NCBI GenBank assembly: GCA_900556245.1
Contig: USOC01000032.1
Span: 1-8,622, forward strand
Reading direction: 5' to 3'
DNA from: an uncultured Prevotellaceae bacterium
Lineage (GTDB): Bacteria; Bacteroidota; Bacteroidia; Bacteroidales; Muribaculaceae
DNA length: 8,622 nt
The notes below the pieces were generated by a model that was given only the letters and a program-made list of their open reading frames with translations, searched no databases and was not told the DNA's origin. This document shows positions 5,497-8,622 of the stretch, piece by piece. The first letter of the stretch is position 1. Every line of letters starts with the position of its first letter. The position numbers were made by a program, and so were the translations under genes.

Positions 5497-6516
5497 ATGG
5501 AAACGGAAGAAAGGAACGAAACCACCAGGCAGCCCTTCAATGCGATAGCCGCCATAGGTGCGGAACTGGATAGCCAAAGGCAACAGGCGGAGAACGTACC
5601 GGTATGGAGTGGTATGTTCTCCGTCAAGACCGCCAACGTCACCATTCAGGAAGCGGCGAACCGCCCGAATCCTGTTCCGTTGTGGCTTACGCTGTGGTAT
5701 CAGGGGGAGGTGTGCTGCCTGTTTGCGGATAGTAATCTCGGCAAGTCCATCTATGCCGTGCAGATTGCGGCTGAGATAGCAGAGACACGGAAAGTCCTCT
5801 ACTTTGACTTCGAACTTTCGGACAAACAGTTTCAGTTACGCTACACCAATGAGACCACTGGACAATGCCACCGCTTCCCCGATGACCTGTACCGGGTGGA
5901 GATTTCAAGGGACTGCCTCTGCCCACAAGACGATTTCGAGAACACTTTGATTATGGAGATTGAGAAGTTGTCCGTGGATATGGGTTGTAAGATTCTCATC
6001 ATAGACAACCTGTCCTATCTCTGCATGACTTCTGAAAAGGGCGAGGATGCCGGACGGTTGATGTCAAGGCTGATGGAGTTGAAGCGCAAGCATGAACTTT
6101 CCATCCTTATACTGGCGCATACGCCCAAGCGACAACTGAATATGCCGATAACACAGAACGACCTTGCAGGAAGCAAGAAACTCTACAATTTCTTTGACAG
6201 TGTATTTGCCATTGGCAAGAGCGCGAAGGATGAGAACCTGCGATACATCAAGCAACTCAAAGTGAGATACGGGAACTTTGAGTATGGCGGCAACCACGTG
6301 ATTGTATGCGCCATTGAGAAAGCGGATGACTTTCTGCGGTTTGTCACGCTCGGTCACGCGACCGAATCCGCACACCTCAAGGAAATTACGGAAGAGGAAC
6401 GGAACAGAATGAAGAGTGATGCCCGGTCCCTTCACTCGCAAGGGATGTCCTACCGTGAAATCGGAGAGAAACTCGGCATATCCAAAAGCACAGTCGAAAG
6501 GTACTGTAAGGCATGA
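5497..6516 (+). CDS. RepA/RecA-like P-loop ATPase (element replication helicase candidate)
   Basis: I start this at ATG 5497 (339 residues); the frame is open to 5389, but that part overlaps the preceding gene out of frame. The ATPase core has a P-loop at residues 76-84 (FADSNLGKS, with K83 and S84), a Walker B at about 165-171 (ILIIDN, D170) and a sensor-like ILAHTPKR at about 205-211. Together these match the RecA-fold hexameric helicases of plasmid RepA type (COG3598-like). The canonical first Gly of the P-loop is Ala77. The last 32 or so residues make a helix-turn-helix (QGMSYREIGEKLGISKSTVERY), so the protein can probably bind DNA itself. Its likely role is unwinding at an origin or regulating the operon together with the primase-like gene downstream. 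The next ORF overlaps its stop as ATGA at 6513-6516. Confidence 0.88.
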   Translation: METEERNETTRQPFNAIAAIGAELDSQRQQAENVPVWSGMFSVKTANVTIQEAANRPNPVPLWLTLWYQGEVCCLFADSNLGKSIYAVQIAAEIAETRKVLYFDFELSDKQFQLRYTNETTGQCHRFPDDLYRVEISRDCLCPQDDFENTLIMEIEKLSVDMGCKILIIDNLSYLCMTSEKGEDAGRLMSRLMELKRKHELSILILAHTPKRQLNMPITQNDLAGSKKLYNFFDSVFAIGKSAKDENLRYIKQLKVRYGNFEYGGNHVIVCAIEKADDFLRFVTLGHATESAHLKEITEEERNRMKSDARSLHSQGMSYREIGEKLGISKSTVERYCKA

Positions 6517-6752
6517 TATGTATGGAATTTCCCGTGTCCCACCTTTTCCCCTATGGGACGATAGGAAACAAGGGACGGTCAGGGACACTTGGGACAATAT
6601 GGAGCGTATGGGACATTTGTCAAACACAAATTATAGGTTACTCTCAATTTGTCCCAAGGAGTCTCACCTGTCCCGATGTCCCATCCGGCACGGGATGTAA
6701 AAGTGGGACACTTGGGACAATGAATCTTGATGAGAACATAAAACAAGCATGA
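6513..6752 (+). CDS. Possible small ORF overlapping the GGGAC array
   Basis: This 79-codon frame starts in an ATGA overlap with the ATPase stop and ends 3 nt before the primase ATG, the spacing expected of a translated operon member. Against it, the peptide looks non-globular, its GTLGT repeats simply reflect the 17-bp DNA repeat, and a second + frame and a - frame are also open here, as expected in a repeat region with few stops. No family is recognised. Most likely the DNA repeats are the functional unit, and any translation may be incidental. Confidence 0.2.
   Translation: MICMEFPVSHLFPYGTIGNKGRSGTLGTIWSVWDICQTQIIGYSQFVPRSLTCPDVPSGTGCKSGTLGTMNLDENIKQA
6536..6718. repeat. Iteron-like array of GGGAC/GTCCC sites (candidate replication origin)
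   Basis: GGGAC occurs in + orientation at 6555, 6572, 6582, 6591, 6610, 6705 and 6714, and in - orientation (GTCCC) at 6536, 6651, 6670 and 6678: eleven copies in 183 bp, against fewer than one expected by chance. Spacings between neighbours of like orientation are 17, 10, 9, 19 and 9, and 19 and 8, close to multiples of one helical turn. The 17-mer gggacacttgggacaat is present twice (6582-6598, 6705-6721). An AT-rich island (6615-6650) lies between the two clusters. Its place between an ATPase with a C-terminal HTH and a primase-like gene suggests an iteron origin or an autoregulatory operator. Confidence 0.7.
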
Positions 6753-6755
6753 GAT

Positions 6756-7814
6756 ATGGCATACCAATTAGAGAAATACAGGAACCGGAACAGCCGTCAC
6801 ACATGTCCCAAATGCGGACGGACTAAATGCTTCACTTACTATGTGGATGAGAACGGACAACCGCTTGACGAGAGCGTGGGGAGGTGTGATCACGAGAGCG
6901 GATGTGGTTATCACTATCCACCGAAGGAGTATTTCAGAGACCATCCCAAAAAGAACGTGAATGGGACACGGCTATCCCCGAATAGGATTATCGCCAAAGG
7001 AATCCACAGACGCAAATCCATAGATGCCATACCGATGGAGTATGTCACCCGTTCCCGTAGCGACGACAGTCACTTGATACATTTTCTCTTTTCACTGCAA
7101 AAGGACAATGAGGCGGTCCTCAAACGTGTGCTGGATGATTATCATATAGGAGCGACCCGAAACGGGGAAACCATCTTCTGGCAGATTGACAAGGACAACC
7201 ATGTGCGTGGAGGAAAGATTATCGCCTACAACAAGGAAGACGGACACCGTATCAAGGGCAAAGGCGTGAACTGGGTACATAGTCTGTTGAAGAAGCAGGG
7301 AGTGTTCAATCAGGACTGGACACTTACCCAATGTCTGTTTGGCGAACACCTGTTATCATCATCGGCAAATCGGGACAAGGTGGTGGCTGTGGTGGAATCG
7401 GAAAAGACCGCTCTTATCTGCTCGGTCCAATATCCCGATTGTGTATGGCTCGCCACTGGAGGAAAGAGCCAGTTGGCCGTCCAAAAGATAAAAGTGCTTG
7501 CCAACCGTACCGTGATTTTCTTTCCCGACGTAGATGGTTATCGGGAATGGACAGAGTGTGTAAAAGCCTTTTCATTCTGCCGCAGTATCAAAGTCTCGGA
7601 TGTGTTGGAGCAGAACGCCACGGAAGCCGACCGTAAGAAAAAGATAGACATTGCGGACTTGATTCTTCGTGACTGGCAGTCCCTCCGGCAATACCGTGAA
7701 GACACTCCGCTTGCAAGGGCGCAGCGGATGATTCGTGAAATGACGGAACGCAATCCCTCCTTGCAAATGCTGATAGACACTCTCGGCCTTGTTCCGGTCG
7801 TGGATGACGGGTAA
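6756..7814 (+). CDS. Zinc-ribbon TOPRIM primase-like protein (DUF6371-like)
   Basis: The 352-residue protein starts with a zinc-binding region like that of DNA primases: C17-x2-C20 with C25, C44 and C50 nearby. A middle part (about 75-185) covers KSIDAIPMEYVTRS and the TIFWQIDKDNHVRGGKI stretch, found in Bacteroidetes DUF6371-type proteins. A TOPRIM fold follows, with E214 in VVAVVESEKTAL, the ATGGKSQ turn at about 230 and the metal-binding D258-V-D260 in FFPDVDG. This architecture fits priming on single-stranded DNA after conjugal transfer or during circle replication. An origin-like array directly precedes it and the relaxase region follows. The start at 6756 is the first in-frame ATG and leads immediately into the zinc site, 3 nt after a small ORF. 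Primase activity is inferred from family features only. Confidence 0.85.
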   Translation: MAYQLEKYRNRNSRHTCPKCGRTKCFTYYVDENGQPLDESVGRCDHESGCGYHYPPKEYFRDHPKKNVNGTRLSPNRIIAKGIHRRKSIDAIPMEYVTRSRSDDSHLIHFLFSLQKDNEAVLKRVLDDYHIGATRNGETIFWQIDKDNHVRGGKIIAYNKEDGHRIKGKGVNWVHSLLKKQGVFNQDWTLTQCLFGEHLLSSSANRDKVVAVVESEKTALICSVQYPDCVWLATGGKSQLAVQKIKVLANRTVIFFPDVDGYREWTECVKAFSFCRSIKVSDVLEQNATEADRKKKIDIADLILRDWQSLRQYREDTPLARAQRMIREMTERNPSLQMLIDTLGLVPVVDDG

Positions 7815-7818
7815 CCCC

Positions 7819-7843
7819 GGCTTGCCGGTTGTAAGGCTTGCCG
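7819..7843 (+). repeat. 9-bp direct repeat after the primase gene
   Basis: ggcttgccg occurs at 7819-7827 and 7835-7843, a 16-bp period, at the start of the hairpin-rich gap before the relaxase. It may be part of the relaxase or accessory-protein binding region. Confidence 0.4.
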
Positions 7844-7850
7844 CTCATAT

Positions 7851-8007
7851 AGCCCACTATAACTACACGCTTCGCTTTCGTAGTTGTGGGCTCTCCCGAG
7901 GGGATTATGGCTTTGCCCTAATAACACACTCGGGGCGTTCACCCCTGAGAACCCCGAGCAAAGAGTGACCCTCTCTTTGCAAACTCCGCTTAGGAAACTG
8001 TCCTAAG
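7851..8007 (+). other. Candidate oriT: cluster of four hairpins before the relaxase
   Basis: Four stems lie in 157 bp. (a) agcccac...aactac (7851-7866) pairs with gtagttgtgggct (7880-7892), with a tat bulge. (b) ctcgggg (7929-7935) pairs with ccccgag (7952-7958). (c) gcaaagag (7958-7965) pairs with ctctttgc (7973-7980), a perfect 8-bp stem with a 7-nt loop. (d) cttagga (7989-7995) pairs with tcctaag (8001-8007), loop aactg. None is followed by a T run, so they are not ordinary terminators. Inverted repeats directly upstream of a MobV/Pre-type relaxase gene are the usual place for the nick site. I cannot assign the nick base. Confidence 0.6.
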
Positions 8008-8048
8008 AACCTTATCAATTCGTTTCACTCAAAATTAAGAACAGGAAA

Positions 8049-8622
8049 ATGGCACAGACATCAGACCATATCAAGCCTTGCAACATAGGCAGCAGCGAGG
8101 CACACAACATACGCACACAGAAATAACTAAAACTAATCAACAAGGATCGGCTCTATATCAGAAGCGACCTTACAGCGAAAAACTCGTCATGGGAGTCCTC
8201 GCTGATGGAGGGAAAGGACTTGACCGCTTATTATAATGAAATCGCCCGGATGGTAAAAGAGAAAACGGGACGTGCCATGCAGACAAAGGAGCGGACAGTC
8301 ACCGACAAAAAGACCGGCAAGACAAAAGTCGTCAATGGCAGTTCTCCGCTTCGTGAGGGCGTGGTGGTGTGCAAACAAGACACGACCATAGACCAGCTTA
8401 GGAAGTATTGCGACCGCTGCCATGATCGATGGGGAATCACAGCCCTGCAAATCTTCATCCACCAGGACGAGGGACATTACGGCATACCGGGCGACAACTC
8501 CACATGGAAACCGAACAGCCATGCCCATATCGTATGGGACAGGATGAATCATGAGACAGGCAAATCCAGCAAGGTCGGTAAAGTTGACATGAGCCTGATG
8601 CAGGACATGGTGGCGGAATGTC
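8049..8622 (+). pseudogene. MobV/Pre-type relaxase, 5' part, interrupted by an in-frame TAA (partial)
   Basis: From ATG 8049 the frame reads MAQTSDHIKPCNIGSSEAHNIRTQK and then TAA (8124-8126). The same frame then stays open to the window edge (codon 191) with clear relaxase sequence. H19-N-I-R22 aligns with motif I of the MobV family, where the MobM nucleophile is a His in 'HNER'. Downstream come LYIRSDLTAKNSSWE (about 35-49), GVVVCKQDTT (about 104-113) and motif III, H138-x-D140-E141 then H158-A-H160, which binds the metal. Relaxases of this family nick oriT and carry the strand to the recipient. The stop separates the likely catalytic His from the metal site, and the next in-frame ATG is at 8205 (codon 53). 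A single base change (TAA to TAC or TAT, Tyr) would restore a continuous protein. The 3' end is outside the window. Confidence 0.75.

Larger units (their letters stand above)
1315..8622 (+). mobile_element. Integrative and mobilizable element (left end and core; right end outside window)
   Basis: This stretch carries a tyrosine recombinase, two proteins with excisionase-type HTH domains, a RepA-like ATPase, a TOPRIM primase-like protein and a MobV-type relaxase, all on the + strand. That is the gene set of a Bacteroides mobilizable transposon or IME: it encodes its own integration, replication-type and DNA-nicking functions but no transfer channel. The left boundary is inferred from the loss of TPR coding sequence and lies somewhere near 1300-1350; it is not fixed to the base because the right junction and an empty site are not available. 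The layout resembles what I recall of Tn4555 (int, tnpA, tnpC, xis, mob), but that is a comparison of gene order only. Confidence 0.82.

Noticed and set aside
6064..6627. 187-codon open frame on the - strand opposite the ATPase gene
   Set aside because: Antisense to the conserved ATPase and running into the repeat array; no family features.
6416..6700. 94-codon + strand frame overlapping the ATPase C-terminus
   Set aside because: It overlaps about 100 nt of the ATPase HTH in another frame and then translates the GGGAC repeats; the 6513-6752 frame has better spacing, and even that is doubtful.
6536..6718. GGGAC array as a CRISPR array
   Set aside because: Units are 5-17 bp, in both orientations and with 8-19 bp spacing; there are no equal repeats with unique spacers and no cas genes.
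7929..7980. GC-rich hairpins after the primase gene as transcription terminators
   Set aside because: No T tract follows any of the stems, and the cluster of several hairpins beside a relaxase gene fits an oriT region better.
8124..8126. Programmed readthrough or recoding of the relaxase TAA
   Set aside because: TAA is the least leaky stop in bacteria and no stimulatory structure or recoding signal is evident directly after it; mutation or sequencing error is simpler.

Overview
The window looks like Bacteroidales DNA. Several upstream regions carry the Bacteroidetes promoter pair (a TTTG box about 19-21 nt before TAnnTTTG), and the leftmost genes are of types common in gut Bacteroidales: a secreted or lipoprotein-type domain protein and a TPR lipoprotein whose repeats follow an 'ADSLLEQRPDSAMAILRS' opening. 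I cannot name the genus. No rRNA, tRNA or CRISPR array is visible.

Layout. Positions 1-446 hold the 3' end of a gene cut by the window edge, followed by a strong intrinsic terminator (471-505). A TPR lipoprotein gene starts at 604 and stops abruptly at 1335 after 243 codons, well short of the length I expect for this family. From about 1315-1340 rightward the content is that of an integrative and mobilizable element. The simplest reading is that the element inserted into the TPR gene and removed its 3' half from the frame. All element genes seen are on the + strand. In order they are: a zinc-finger protein with four tandem HTH modules (1682-2629); a tyrosine recombinase with a complete R-K-H-R-H-Y set (2758-3882); a two-TM protein of unknown function (4055-4891); a small excisionase-type HTH protein (5117-5494); a RecA/RepA-like P-loop ATPase (5497-6516); a zinc-ribbon plus TOPRIM primase-like protein (6756-7814); a cluster of hairpins that is the best oriT candidate (7819-8007); and the start of a MobV/Pre-type relaxase (8049 to the window edge). 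The right end of the element and any cargo lie outside the window.

How the parts fit. Integrase plus HTH/excisionase proteins would handle integration and excision. The ATPase and the primase-like protein could replicate the excised circle or convert transferred single strands to duplex. The relaxase and the hairpin region would allow mobilization by a helper conjugation system, since no transfer channel genes are present. The gene order resembles the int/tnpA/tnpC/xis plus mob plan I recall for Bacteroides mobilizable transposons such as Tn4555; that comparison is from memory.

Most notable signals: (1) an array of eleven GGGAC/GTCCC sites in 183 bp between the ATPase and primase genes, with spacings near multiples of a helical turn and a 17-bp sequence present twice, which looks like an iteron-type origin or operator; (2) an in-frame TAA at codon 26 of the relaxase, between its probable catalytic His and its metal-binding motif, which would disable mobilization by this copy unless it is a sequencing error or is suppressed; (3) repeated operator-like motifs shared between separate upstream regions of the element.
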